The notes beneath the pieces are model-generated. The model ran no database searches, was not told where the DNA came from, and was given only the letters and a program-made list of their open reading frames with translations. From contig NZ_JARXWN010000013.1 of assembly GCF_029892965.1 (NCBI RefSeq), forward strand, positions 1-64,000: a stretch of 64,000 nt of DNA, given 5' to 3'. Below, piece after piece: positions 27,993 to 37,108 of the stretch (its first letter is position 1; each line of letters opens with the position of its first letter). The stretch comes from Dysgonomonas sp. PF1-14 (GTDB lineage: Bacteria > Bacteroidota > Bacteroidia > Bacteroidales > Dysgonomonadaceae). A program made the translations under genes and the position numbers.

Positions 27993-28445
27993 ATGGATGA
28001 ATTAGATTTAAACTACGGTATATCGAAAGGACAGAAAATTACGAACCTTATATTCTCTCTTTATTTTGCCATATTCGGCTTGTATATCCTTATTACACAA
28101 ACAGCGATTAGCAATTATGGCCTTTTGTTTTTTGCAGGGGCTATCTGTTTTGTTTTTGCGGCCATCATGATGCTGTTGAATACATTATGGCTTCCTGCCT
28201 CAATACTGAAAATAAATAAGGAAGTGGTAGAAGCGCATCTGCCAAAACAGAAGACAATCACTATAGAGTGGGTGAGTGTCAGCAGTGTAAATATCGGTCC
28301 CGGTTATCTGGTATTCTTGGTCAATGGTGGGCAAAAACAACGCAAGATAGAATTGGCGGAACTGAAATATAGCGATGTGATGACGGTAAAGAGTAAAGTG
28401 ATAGAGCTTTGTGAGCATAAAAATATTTCTTATCACAACGATTGA
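27993..28445 (+). CDS. Small membrane protein, unknown
   Basis: 150 residues. Two hydrophobic helices (~18-38 and ~44-65) are followed by a ~85-residue soluble beta-rich tail (EVVEAHLPKQKTITIEWVSV and so on), which resembles a PH-like or bPH2 domain in outline only. I cannot name the family. It is 56 nt after the DUF4184 gene and may share its transcript. A stem (28465-28472 with 28484-28491) and a terminator follow it. Confidence 0.65.
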   Translation: MDELDLNYGISKGQKITNLIFSLYFAIFGLYILITQTAISNYGLLFFAGAICFVFAAIMMLLNTLWLPASILKINKEVVEAHLPKQKTITIEWVSVSSVNIGPGYLVFLVNGGQKQRKIELAELKYSDVMTVKSKVIELCEHKNISYHND

Positions 28446-28549
28446 TATAAGAGGTACTTTAAGGCTTTAGCCCGAACGATATCGGCTAAAGTCATTCTGT
28501 GAAAATTGAAGCTTCTGCTTGTCTGTCTGATTTAGTGTTGCCAGTGCTG

Positions 28550-28574
28550 AAAGCTGTCATAGAGCAGCTTTTTT
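28550..28574 (+). terminator. Rho-independent terminator
   Basis: Stem AAAGCTG (28550-28556) with CAGCTTT (28565-28571) is followed by further T residues to 28574. It probably ends the tcdA-DUF4184-small membrane protein transcript. It overlaps the possible -33 region of the OPT gene. Confidence 0.7.
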
Positions 28575-28591
28575 GTTTACAGGAAAAAATG

Positions 28592-28599
28592 TAGCTTTG
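28592..28599 (+). promoter_or_regulatory. -7 box (TAnnTTTG) of the OPT transporter
   Basis: TAGCTTTG matches the consensus. Transcription should start near 28606, which makes the TTG at 28605 an unlikely start codon and favours the GTG at 28647. Confidence 0.55.
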
Positions 28600-28614
28600 T
28601 ATCATTGTTAATTC

Positions 28615-28650
28615 ATGAATCATGTAACCTCAAAAATAACGAACACGTGA
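28615..28650 (+). other. Possible 11-codon leader ORF overlapping the OPT start
   Basis: ATG at 28615 reads 11 sense codons and stops at TGA 28648-28650. The stop overlaps the probable GTG start of the OPT gene (28647) as GTGA. It could couple translation, but there is no proof that it is translated. Confidence 0.3.
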
Positions 28651-30671
28651 AGACGGAAAACGAAGAAAAGGTGAGCGGGCTGCCGGAAAATGCCTTCAGA
28701 GAATTGAAACCGGGAGAAGAATATAATCCCATCATGTCTCCCAATAAACAGTATAAAGAAGTAACCCCATGGTCTGTAATATGGGGATTGGTTATGGCGG
28801 TGCTGTTCAGTGCTGCTGCTGCCTATCTGGGATTGAAGGTAGGACAGGTATTCGAAGCGGCTATTCCCATAGCCATTATTGCAGTAGGACTGTCGAGTGC
28901 CACGAAGCGAAAAAATGCGCTTGGCGAGAACGTTATAATCCAATCTATTGGTGCCAGTAGTGGGGTAATCGTTGCAGGGGCTATCTTTACGCTTCCTGCA
29001 CTGTATATATTACAGGCGAAATACGGAGACCAGATTTCAGTACAGTTTTTTCAGGTATTCCTGAGCTCCTTGTTGGGAGGGATACTCGGTATCTTGTTCC
29101 TGATCCCATTCCGTAAATATTTTGTATCCGACATGCACGGAAAATATCCGTTTCCTGAGGCTACAGCCACTACTCAGGTATTGGTTTCCGGCGAAAAAGG
29201 AGGCGATCAGGCTAAGCCGTTGATCTTTGCCGGTCTTATCGGAGGATTATACGATTTTGTGATAGCTACATTCGGTGCATGGTCGGAAGTATTCACTTCG
29301 CGTGTAATACCGTTTGGTGAAACGCTTGCCAATAAGGCGAAAGTGCTGTTCAGTGTAAATGTGGGAGCAGCAGTTCTCGGACTTGGTTATATAGTCGGAT
29401 TAAAGTATGCGGCTATTATCTGTGCCGGTTCGGCTCTGGTATGGTTTGTACTGGTGCCTCTGTTCCCGTTCTTGGGAGATACTTTGTTGCAGCAGATCAA
29501 TCCTGCTCCTTATATCGATGGTGGCGATTTGGTTGGAGGCATAGCTGCGGCTTCGCCAGAGGTTATTTTTGCTACAATGGCACGCCATATCGGTATCGGC
29601 GGTATTGCAATGGCCGGTATTCTGGGTATCATCAAATCGTGGCCGATCATTAAAAGTGCAGTTGGCCTTGCGGCAAAAGAAATGAAAGGTGGTAAAAAAG
29701 AAAACACCGACGCAGTAAAACGTACACAGCGCGATATATCTATGAAGATAATATCTATCGGTGTTATTCTGGCTATATTGGCTACTTTTATATTCTTCTA
29801 TCTGGGTATAATGCACAACCTGTTTTATGCTATTGTGGCTATACTGGTTGTAGGTATCATTACCTTCCTCTTTACGACCGTAGCCGCAAATGCTATTGCG
29901 ATTGTAGGAACGAATCCGGTTTCGGGTATGACGCTGATGACATTGATTCTGGCTTCCGTTATCATGGTAGCAGTCGGGTTGAATGGTACAGGAGGCATGG
30001 TTGCTGCCCTTATTATGGGAGGTGTCGTATGTACGGCGTTGTCTATGGCGGGCGGATTCATTACCGACCTAAAAATCGGTTATTGGTTGGGAACTACTCC
30101 GGCTAAACAACAAACTTGGAAATTCTTAGGAACTCTTGTCTCGGCAGCAACTGTCGGGGGAGTGATGATTATATTGAACGAGACGTATGGTTTCACAGGG
30201 GAAGGTGCGCTGGTAGCGCCGCAGGCAAATGCGATGGCTGCTGTTATCGACCCGCTGATGTCCGGTACGGGTGCTCCTTGGATATTGTACGGAATAGGTG
30301 CAGCGATTGCTTTGATCCTTAACTTCATGAAAGTGCCGTCTCTGGCATTCGCTCTGGGTATGTTTATCCCGCTTCACCTGAATGTGCCGTTGCTGATAGG
30401 TGGCGCCGTAAATTGGTATGTAGGCAGCCGCAGTAAAGACACAGAACTGAATAATGCACGTGTGGAAAAAGGAACATTGATCGCATCAGGGTTTATTGCC
30501 GGTGGTGCATTGATGGGGGTTGTAAGTGCCATCATTAAGTTTGCCGGAGTCGATCTGGTAAATAAGGAATGGCTCGAAAGCAACATGTCTCAGATATTGG
30601 CTTTGTTTATGTATGCTGCTATTATCGTTTATTTCGGATATGCGGCAATGAAGCAAAGAAAGATTAAATAG
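28647..30671 (+). CDS. OPT family oligopeptide transporter
   Basis: About 674 residues from the GTG at 28647, with ~14-16 membrane helices. The sequence VTPWSVIWGLVMAVLFSAAAAYLGLKVGQVFEAAIPIAI and the later KYPFPEATATTQVLVSGEKGG are typical of the bacterial OPT family, which takes up oligopeptides or metal chelates with protons. No in-frame ATG exists before IMSPNK (~codon 29), whose use would remove conserved residues, so a non-ATG start is needed. It stands alone. Confidence 0.85.
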   Translation: MKTENEEKVSGLPENAFRELKPGEEYNPIMSPNKQYKEVTPWSVIWGLVMAVLFSAAAAYLGLKVGQVFEAAIPIAIIAVGLSSATKRKNALGENVIIQSIGASSGVIVAGAIFTLPALYILQAKYGDQISVQFFQVFLSSLLGGILGILFLIPFRKYFVSDMHGKYPFPEATATTQVLVSGEKGGDQAKPLIFAGLIGGLYDFVIATFGAWSEVFTSRVIPFGETLANKAKVLFSVNVGAAVLGLGYIVGLKYAAIICAGSALVWFVLVPLFPFLGDTLLQQINPAPYIDGGDLVGGIAAASPEVIFATMARHIGIGGIAMAGILGIIKSWPIIKSAVGLAAKEMKGGKKENTDAVKRTQRDISMKIISIGVILAILATFIFFYLGIMHNLFYAIVAILVVGIITFLFTTVAANAIAIVGTNPVSGMTLMTLILASVIMVAVGLNGTGGMVAALIMGGVVCTALSMAGGFITDLKIGYWLGTTPAKQQTWKFLGTLVSAATVGGVMIILNETYGFTGEGALVAPQANAMAAVIDPLMSGTGAPWILYGIGAAIALILNFMKVPSLAFALGMFIPLHLNVPLLIGGAVNWYVGSRSKDTELNNARVEKGTLIASGFIAGGALMGVVSAIIKFAGVDLVNKEWLESNMSQILALFMYAAIIVYFGYAAMKQRKIK

Positions 30672-30731
30672 GATAACAATCAGAATATGACAAGGCGGGT
30701 ATCTTTCGGGATATCCGCTTTCTGTATAAAT

Positions 30732-30770
30732 AAAACGGAGTTGCTCTATAACTTACAGCAACTCCGTTTT
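30732..30770. terminator. Bidirectional terminator between OPT and GH43 genes
   Basis: A perfect 14-bp stem (30732-30745 with 30757-30770) bounded by AAAA and TTTT lies between convergent genes. It serves both strands and separates the housekeeping part from the xylan locus. Confidence 0.85.
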
Positions 30771-30819
30771 CAGAACAATCTATACCAATTTACCAATGAA
30801 TATGTATTATTTAAAAGAA

Positions 30820-32520
30820 TCAATTATCAGAAGTAGCGTACATGCCTATAGCTACACCTGTAAACCCTCCTGCACTTTGTGTGCTGAGGTTTTTAGCATC
30901 GGCTTCGGTTGTTATGCCGATCCATGAAGCTCCATTGTCGAAGGATGCACTGAAACTATACTTGTCATTTTCGCCTCTCACTTTCAGCCATACCGGAGTC
31001 TTCTCATATTGAGCCGGAATAATATAATTGCCGATATTTTCTATTGTGCCTCCATCATTCCGCTTTACCATGAGAGCCATTGTATTATTGATATTTGTCT
31101 TTCCAAAGACGAAATTATATCGTTCGTTCTGATAACAAACCAGTCCGGCCAGTCCTTTCTCGTTATCAGGGTTAAAGACAAGCTCTGTTACAGTTTCAAA
31201 AATGAGATTCTGCTGACGGTAACCGATAAATGCAGGATTCGTCCTTTGGTTGATATTGCGGGAAATGGCATCTATTACCACTGCTCCGTCTTTTATATCC
31301 CACCATTTGCCTTGTGGCGTGCGAATGAAAGTCCACTTATAGTCCAGCGTATTCTTCTCGAAATCGTCACACCATACAAAGTTTCCTGTTAGTGTATTTT
31401 GAATTGGAGACAGACCTTCTTTTTCTACAATGGATGGTACAGTCTTACCATGCTCCAGAATAATCGGAAATCCGTCTTTCCACGTTACCGGCAGCAGAAA
31501 TGTTTCCCGTCCTGTATTATAATAGTTTCCTATATACGGGCGGCAACCAAGAAATACGGCATACCAGTCTCCTTGGGATGTTTCTATCAGGTCAGCATGT
31601 CCCACACTGGTTATTGCATGCGGACGATCTTGGGGTAAGTTGCGTTGTGTAAGGATCGGATTGCCTGCGTATGGCGTATAAGGGCCTTTCACATTATCCG
31701 ATATAAGTATTACCTCTGAGTGGTTTACGCTTGTTCCCCCTTCGGCAGCCATCAGGTAATATTTGCCATTTATTTTATATATATGCGGACCTTCTATCCA
31801 TACAGGTTTTGTGCTGCGGTCTACTCCTACGTCAAGTATTACTTTTCGTTCACCAAAAGTCTGGTCGGTATTTACATCATAGTTGTGTATCCATACAGCC
31901 CTGTGTCCGTCCCATTCCGGTTCGCCTTCCGGAGCATCATTGTGAACAATGTATGCCTTCCCATCCTCATCGAAGAATAATGAAGGATCTATACCTCCGA
32001 CTTTAGGCAATATTATAGGTTCAGACCAATTGCCTTCATGCGGGTCTTTTGTTTTCACCACGAAGTTGCCTATGCCATCTACATTGGTAGTGATGAGGTA
32101 GAAAGTATCATTGTATTTATTGTATTCTATTGCAGGTGCATATATTCCGCCGCTCAGCCTTAGTCCGTCAGGTAAATTCAATTGAGAGGGACGATTCAGC
32201 ACAAACCCTATTTGTTCCCAATTTACGAGGTCTTTGCTGTGAAGAATGGGTATTCCCGGATAATATGCGAATGTGGAATGCACCATATAATAGTCATCAC
32301 CCTTGCGGCAAATACTCGGGTCGGGGTAGAATCCACTGACAATAGGGTTGAAGTATTCTTTGCTGTGGTCTATTTCTTGTTCGAAGACTTTATCCATTCC
32401 CCGATATTCGAAATAATTGAAATAAGCCTTTTTCTCATTTCCCGATTCAGTTTGCGCTGCCATATCCGTAAATAATAGGAATAAAGAAAGTAGCACAAAG
32501 AATTTGCCTGTATTCTGCAT
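30820..32520 (-). CDS. Secreted GH43 glycosidase (xylosidase/arabinofuranosidase type)
   Basis: 566 residues. A signal peptide (~1-22, cleaved after AAQ-like MAAQ) is followed by a five-bladed GH43 propeller. Asp67 (YPDPS, base), Asp178 (GIDPS, pKa modulator) and Glu243 (WIEGPH, acid) are all present. The C-terminal ~200 residues form the beta-sandwich seen in GH43 xylosidase/arabinofuranosidase subfamilies. It should remove xylose or arabinose from xylan chains or side groups in the periplasm. It is transcribed from its own promoter in the 119-nt gap behind the regulator gene, which carries the locus operator. Confidence 0.88.
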   Translation of the reverse strand: MQNTGKFFVLLSLFLLFTDMAAQTESGNEKKAYFNYFEYRGMDKVFEQEIDHSKEYFNPIVSGFYPDPSICRKGDDYYMVHSTFAYYPGIPILHSKDLVNWEQIGFVLNRPSQLNLPDGLRLSGGIYAPAIEYNKYNDTFYLITTNVDGIGNFVVKTKDPHEGNWSEPIILPKVGGIDPSLFFDEDGKAYIVHNDAPEGEPEWDGHRAVWIHNYDVNTDQTFGERKVILDVGVDRSTKPVWIEGPHIYKINGKYYLMAAEGGTSVNHSEVILISDNVKGPYTPYAGNPILTQRNLPQDRPHAITSVGHADLIETSQGDWYAVFLGCRPYIGNYYNTGRETFLLPVTWKDGFPIILEHGKTVPSIVEKEGLSPIQNTLTGNFVWCDDFEKNTLDYKWTFIRTPQGKWWDIKDGAVVIDAISRNINQRTNPAFIGYRQQNLIFETVTELVFNPDNEKGLAGLVCYQNERYNFVFGKTNINNTMALMVKRNDGGTIENIGNYIIPAQYEKTPVWLKVRGENDKYSFSASFDNGASWIGITTEADAKNLSTQSAGGFTGVAIGMYATSDN

Positions 32521-32547
32521 GGTATTTCACTTTTAAGAATTATGTGG

Positions 32548-32614
32548 CAAATATATGCCTATTGAACTCCTAAAAGAAGAATATTTGTTTCACATACTTT
32601 TCTGTATGTAACAT
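32548..32614 (-). promoter_or_regulatory. HTCS-type operator and promoter of the GH43 gene
   Basis: On the minus strand, ATGTTACAT (from 32614) and TGAAACAA (from 32592) are spaced 21 bp apart. TATATTTG (-7 box, 32555-32548) starts exactly 59 nt after the first A. The same two boxes, the same 21-bp step and the same 59-nt distance occur upstream of both susC genes. Only two boxes are present here. Confidence 0.7.
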
Positions 32615-32639
32615 CTCGTGTAAAAAGCCGCTAAATTGC

Positions 32640-35600
32640 TTATTTTTCTTTGGACGGATCGGGTAAATGTGCTGCAACATACTCTTTGGGAGACATGCCA
32701 TAAAATTCGCGGAATGAGTTGGAAAAATGCGACAGATTTGAGAATCCTGTGGCGTATGCTACTTCCGATATAGTAAGTTTTTTGCCCGAAAGAAGAATCG
32801 CAGCCTGTTTGAGGCGAATACCCTTGATGAAGTCGCGTGCCGACTGGCTTGTGAGTTCTTTTAGCTTCCGGTGCATATGTACCCGGCTCATGCCTACATT
32901 GGCTGCAAGCATTTCCACGCTCAGATCGGGATTCGAAAGATTCTCACTGATTATCTTCATAATACGCTCCATCAGTATTTCATCCGAAGATTTCAACTCT
33001 ATTTTTTGTATTTTCTCTTCGGATTGTTGCTGTTTGCCAAATTTATTTATGAGGCGTTCTCTGTTTTCTATCAGATTGGCAATCGTACTTTTCAGCAGTT
33101 CGGTGTTGAATGGTTTCGATATATAGGCGTCTGCACCTATGTCCAGCCCTTCTATCTTGTTTTCGGGAGTAGATTTGGCTGTAAGCAGTATGATAGGTAT
33201 ATGATTTATATTGATGTTTTGTTTTACTTTTCGGGAAAGGGTTATTCCGTCCATTTCAGGCATCATCACATCGCTGATAATAAGGTCGGGATTATCTGTT
33301 AATGCCAGTTCGAGAGCTTTCTTCCCATTCTCGGTAACTGTAATTCTATATTCAGACGACAATTCGTCTTTTATATATTCCCTGATTTCGTCCTCGTCTT
33401 CTACTACCAGTATCTTATATTTTGTGCGGGGTTTTATTTTCTTCTCTTTGTTTTCATCTTCTTTCCTGTTCAGCAATTCAACAGGAATAGACGGAATGGA
33501 TATAGTGTCCGTTGTCATGTACTCTTCTCCGTTTTCCAGCTCCTGAGCATTCAGATGGTCACTGCCTAAAGGTATGCGGACAATAAAGCGTGTCCCCTGT
33601 GTATCTTCTCTGTTTTCGGCTGAAATAGTTCCATGATGCAGCTCGACCAATGACTTAGCAAGGTGGAGTCCTATCCCTGTGCCAAAATTGGAATTGGTGA
33701 AGTCGTTACTGATCTGATAGAACCGTTCGAATATCTGGTCTATTCTATCTTTATCTATCCCGATACCGTTGTCGGAAATGACTATTTCGAAATATTTCTT
33801 CAATGGACCTCTTGCGCTTTCATCTTGTCCGGTAGACAGGTTTATGGTAATGTGCCCGTTGTCAGGCGTGTATTTGAAGGCATTAGACAGTATGTTCAGT
33901 AAAACTTTATCAAAATTATTCAGGTCTATCCACACATTCAGTTTATCGGTCTCGTGTATGAAGTTGAAACTAATATTCTTGCGTTGGGCAAGATATTCGA
34001 AAGTCATCATCAGGTCTTCGATAAAGCCTACAAGGTCTGTTTCGCGGGCATGAAGCCTCATTTGCCCTTTGTCCAGCTTTCGTATGTCCATCAGCTGATT
34101 GATAAGGCGAAGTATGCGCTGGGCATTGCGGTATATCATTACATAGGTCTTCTGCAACTTCTGATCTTTGTTTTCCGATATCAGCTTCTCCAGCGGATTT
34201 ATGATCAGTGTCATCGGAGTCCGTATTTCGTGCGAAATATTAATGAAGAATTGTAATTTAGCTTCATTGATCTGTTCCTTGTGTCGCCGTATCATAGCCC
34301 TTTGGCGGCGGCGTAAGCGGGCATAAATATAATTTGCAATAGCTAACATGAAGAAAATACTTAGTATTGCATAAACAACGTAAGCCCATATCGACTGATA
34401 CCATGGAGGAGATATAATGATTTTTACAGTTCTGATATCCGAATAGCTATCGTGATCTTTAGCCCGAAGCTTAAAGGTATAAGTTCCCGGATTCAGGTTC
34501 GTGTACGTGACATGATTTGTTCCCTGATAAGAGTTCGTCCAGTCATGGTTAATTTCTTCTATCATATACTGATAGACTATCCGTTCGGGATTAGAGAACT
34601 CCAAAGCCGAGAATTCGATACTGAATGTATTGTCGGTATATGCGAGTTTGAATACATCAGCATCTAATACCGATGTAGTGATAATGTCGTCTCCACCCGA
34701 TTTGTCGCCTGACCTGACAGCATGGTTGAACAGGAAAAAGTTGGTAATAAGGACTTTCAGTTCTTTTTTTACTTCGGTTATATCTTTCGGATAGAAACTG
34801 GTAATGCCGTATATGCCACCAAAGTATATTTTACCATTGGCGTCTTTAAACCGTGCTCCGCGTGTAAATTCATTTCCTTGCAGTCCGTCTCCCGCATAGT
34901 AGTTTATAAAGCGGTTTTCGGAAATGATGAATTTACTGATTCCAAAATAGGTACTTATCCATATATTATTGCTTTCATTGTCTTCACATATACCGCAAAT
35001 CACATTGTTGGGTAAACCGTCATTGGTCGTATAGCTTTTTATCGACTGATCCTGTTTATTGAATACATGCAGGCCATTAGATGTTCCGATCCATATTTTC
35101 CCTGTCGTATCTTCAAATAAGGTGTAAGCTACGGTTATCGGTAAAATTGTGTTAGTCCTCAGGTAATTAATAAAGGTGTTTTTCTGCGGATTGTAGCAAC
35201 TGACACCTTTATAGTGAGCAATCCATATCAGTCCGTCTTTATCGAAAAGAATATCGTTGATCCAGTCATTGCTTAGCTCATCTATAGAAAAATCGTCATT
35301 CTCGCTCTTACGCGATTCGTAATGTATCATCTTTCTGCTTGTCAGGTTCAGCCTGAAAAGTCCTGAACCATATGTGCCGATCAGCAGGTTTTTTTCATTG
35401 TCTTCACTGATGCAATATATCTTCTCATTTCTCAGTTCGGGAATGTATTCACAGCTTCCTGTTCTGCGATTCAGTTTTGCCAGCCCTTTTGTATATGAGC
35501 CTATCCACAGATCATTGTTCGAATCTTCATATATACTTAGTATTGTATTCGATACTGATGTTGGTGACGACGATTGCGTATGATGGAATATCCTCTCGCC

Positions 35601-36764
35601 TTTCTCATTGATGCCATATATGCCGTCGTTGTCTGTCCCTATCCATGTAATGCCTTCTCTGTCTTTGTGGATAGACATGATAGTGCTCGATCCTATCGGG
35701 TTGTTCTTTAGTGACTTGAAACCCATGTAGCCGAACCGTTTTTCGGCTCCCGGAATGAATATTATTCCTTTCTGGAATATTCCCAGCCAGAAGTTATTAT
35801 CCTTATCTTGCAAGATGGAGTGTACTTTCCCTTTTGTAAAATCGAAGGGTGCAGAGTTGATGACATAATCTTCTATTACATGCTTTTCTCTGTTGTATAT
35901 TTTTAGTCCTGCTCCGTCTGTCCCTATATACAAGAGATCTTCCTTGCTTAGCGAAAGGTCTTTTATTGGCAGTTGAATATTATCTTTGTAGGCAATCCGT
36001 TCAAATGTGTTTGTCGCAGCAATGTATCTGTTGAGCCCTCCGGTAAGTGTCCCAACAAAAATATTACCTTCCCTGTCTTCTGTAATGGAAGATATATTGT
36101 TGCTGCTTATGCCCGATGTGGCTGTAAAGGATTTCATCCTCCCGGTAGACGGAGTGAAAAGGTTCAACCCGTTGTTCTCCGAACCGATCCATATATTTCC
36201 TTTCGAGTCCTGAAATATAAGACTCAGGTAATTACTGTTCAGTGTATTCGACAACTGGGGAGCTATGTGAAATTCATCATCAACTTTTTTTGCAAAGAAA
36301 ACCCCTTGTCCCGATGTGGCAACCCATATATCACCACTATTCTGAGCTTCTATGATACATGTGACATGTGGGGTTATCAGTTTCCCCTCCTTATACATCT
36401 TTATTGTACGGAAAGAGTTTGTAGGCCAGTCGTATTTCATCAATCCGTTCATGCATCCCACCCAGAAGTTATTGCTACTGTCCTCAAATACAGTTCTTAC
36501 ATAGTTATTCTTTAGTGAAGTGGAATCTTCGGGAATATGTTTGTAGATGGTAAACTTCATACCATCAAATTTATTCAGCCCGTTTTCTGTTGCAATCCAT
36601 ATAAAACCTTTTTTATCCTGATACACCTGGTTTATCAGACTATTGGACAGGTCTTCGTCCGGAGAATAAAATTTTCCGATCTGAGCCGATAAATATGAGT
36701 TTATGATGAAAAAAAAGAGGCATCCTAAAGTTAACGCCTTTGCGTTTCCATTCTTTGCTATCAT
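32640..36764 (-). CDS. Hybrid two-component system regulator (HTCS) of the xylan locus
   Basis: 1374 residues with the complete HTCS order. A signal sequence (1-28) is followed by Reg_prop beta-propeller repeats (~35-660, recurrent IWIGT..GL motifs), a Y_Y_Y domain (~715-787) and one membrane helix (~790-816). Then come HisKA with His845 in ISHEIRTP, HATPase_c (N-box ~957, DNGIGID ~998, GTGIGL ~1028), a receiver with Asp1165 (IISDVMMP) and a C-terminal AraC-type HTH (~1275-1365). HTCS proteins bind oligosaccharides in the periplasm and activate their PUL. Its place inside a xylan PUL suggests xylo-oligosaccharide sensing. No operator box lies in its own path. Confidence 0.96.
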   Translation of the reverse strand: MIAKNGNAKALTLGCLFFFIINSYLSAQIGKFYSPDEDLSNSLINQVYQDKKGFIWIATENGLNKFDGMKFTIYKHIPEDSTSLKNNYVRTVFEDSSNNFWVGCMNGLMKYDWPTNSFRTIKMYKEGKLITPHVTCIIEAQNSGDIWVATSGQGVFFAKKVDDEFHIAPQLSNTLNSNYLSLIFQDSKGNIWIGSENNGLNLFTPSTGRMKSFTATSGISSNNISSITEDREGNIFVGTLTGGLNRYIAATNTFERIAYKDNIQLPIKDLSLSKEDLLYIGTDGAGLKIYNREKHVIEDYVINSAPFDFTKGKVHSILQDKDNNFWLGIFQKGIIFIPGAEKRFGYMGFKSLKNNPIGSSTIMSIHKDREGITWIGTDNDGIYGINEKGERIFHHTQSSSPTSVSNTILSIYEDSNNDLWIGSYTKGLAKLNRRTGSCEYIPELRNEKIYCISEDNEKNLLIGTYGSGLFRLNLTSRKMIHYESRKSENDDFSIDELSNDWINDILFDKDGLIWIAHYKGVSCYNPQKNTFINYLRTNTILPITVAYTLFEDTTGKIWIGTSNGLHVFNKQDQSIKSYTTNDGLPNNVICGICEDNESNNIWISTYFGISKFIISENRFINYYAGDGLQGNEFTRGARFKDANGKIYFGGIYGITSFYPKDITEVKKELKVLITNFFLFNHAVRSGDKSGGDDIITTSVLDADVFKLAYTDNTFSIEFSALEFSNPERIVYQYMIEEINHDWTNSYQGTNHVTYTNLNPGTYTFKLRAKDHDSYSDIRTVKIIISPPWYQSIWAYVVYAILSIFFMLAIANYIYARLRRRQRAMIRRHKEQINEAKLQFFINISHEIRTPMTLIINPLEKLISENKDQKLQKTYVMIYRNAQRILRLINQLMDIRKLDKGQMRLHARETDLVGFIEDLMMTFEYLAQRKNISFNFIHETDKLNVWIDLNNFDKVLLNILSNAFKYTPDNGHITINLSTGQDESARGPLKKYFEIVISDNGIGIDKDRIDQIFERFYQISNDFTNSNFGTGIGLHLAKSLVELHHGTISAENREDTQGTRFIVRIPLGSDHLNAQELENGEEYMTTDTISIPSIPVELLNRKEDENKEKKIKPRTKYKILVVEDEDEIREYIKDELSSEYRITVTENGKKALELALTDNPDLIISDVMMPEMDGITLSRKVKQNININHIPIILLTAKSTPENKIEGLDIGADAYISKPFNTELLKSTIANLIENRERLINKFGKQQQSEEKIQKIELKSSDEILMERIMKIISENLSNPDLSVEMLAANVGMSRVHMHRKLKELTSQSARDFIKGIRLKQAAILLSGKKLTISEVAYATGFSNLSHFSNSFREFYGMSPKEYVAAHLPDPSKEK

Positions 36765-36842
36765 AGGTATTAAGATGTTTTAGACGGAAGTGTACTGCAA
36801 ATATAGGAAAATAATGGGAGATAGCATTGTTTTAACCGTTGA

Positions 36843-36949
36843 TGTTACATAGAGAAAAGAAAATGTAACAATGGAAAAAGCCATGTTACGTCCTGAAAAA
36901 CATGTGATACATTAAGGGAGGAACTTGAAAATTTAAATTTATAAGTTTG
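36843..36949 (+). promoter_or_regulatory. Operator array and promoter of susC-1 unit
   Basis: Four TGTWACA-like boxes start at 36843 (TGTTACAT), 36864 (TGTAACAA), 36884 (TGTTACGT) and 36905 (TGATACAT), giving steps of 21, 20 and 21 bp. A -7 box TAAGTTTG lies at 36942-36949, 59 nt from the A at 36883. A ~155-nt leader precedes susC. The array lies between the divergent regulator and susC. Confidence 0.75.
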
Positions 36950-37108
36950 TAATACACAAAATGTGCTGTATAAGCAATATAGGATTCACAACCTACAATC
37001 TAAACATTTAAAATATATGAAAACCTGAAAAAATTCCCCAACAAACACACAACGTTAATCTGTAAAAAAAAAATAATCTTTTTTAATAATAGTAAATTAA
37101 TCTTAATC

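Noticed and set aside
28615-28617. ATG at 28615 as start of the OPT transporter
   Set aside because: It is out of frame with the transporter and stops after 11 codons.
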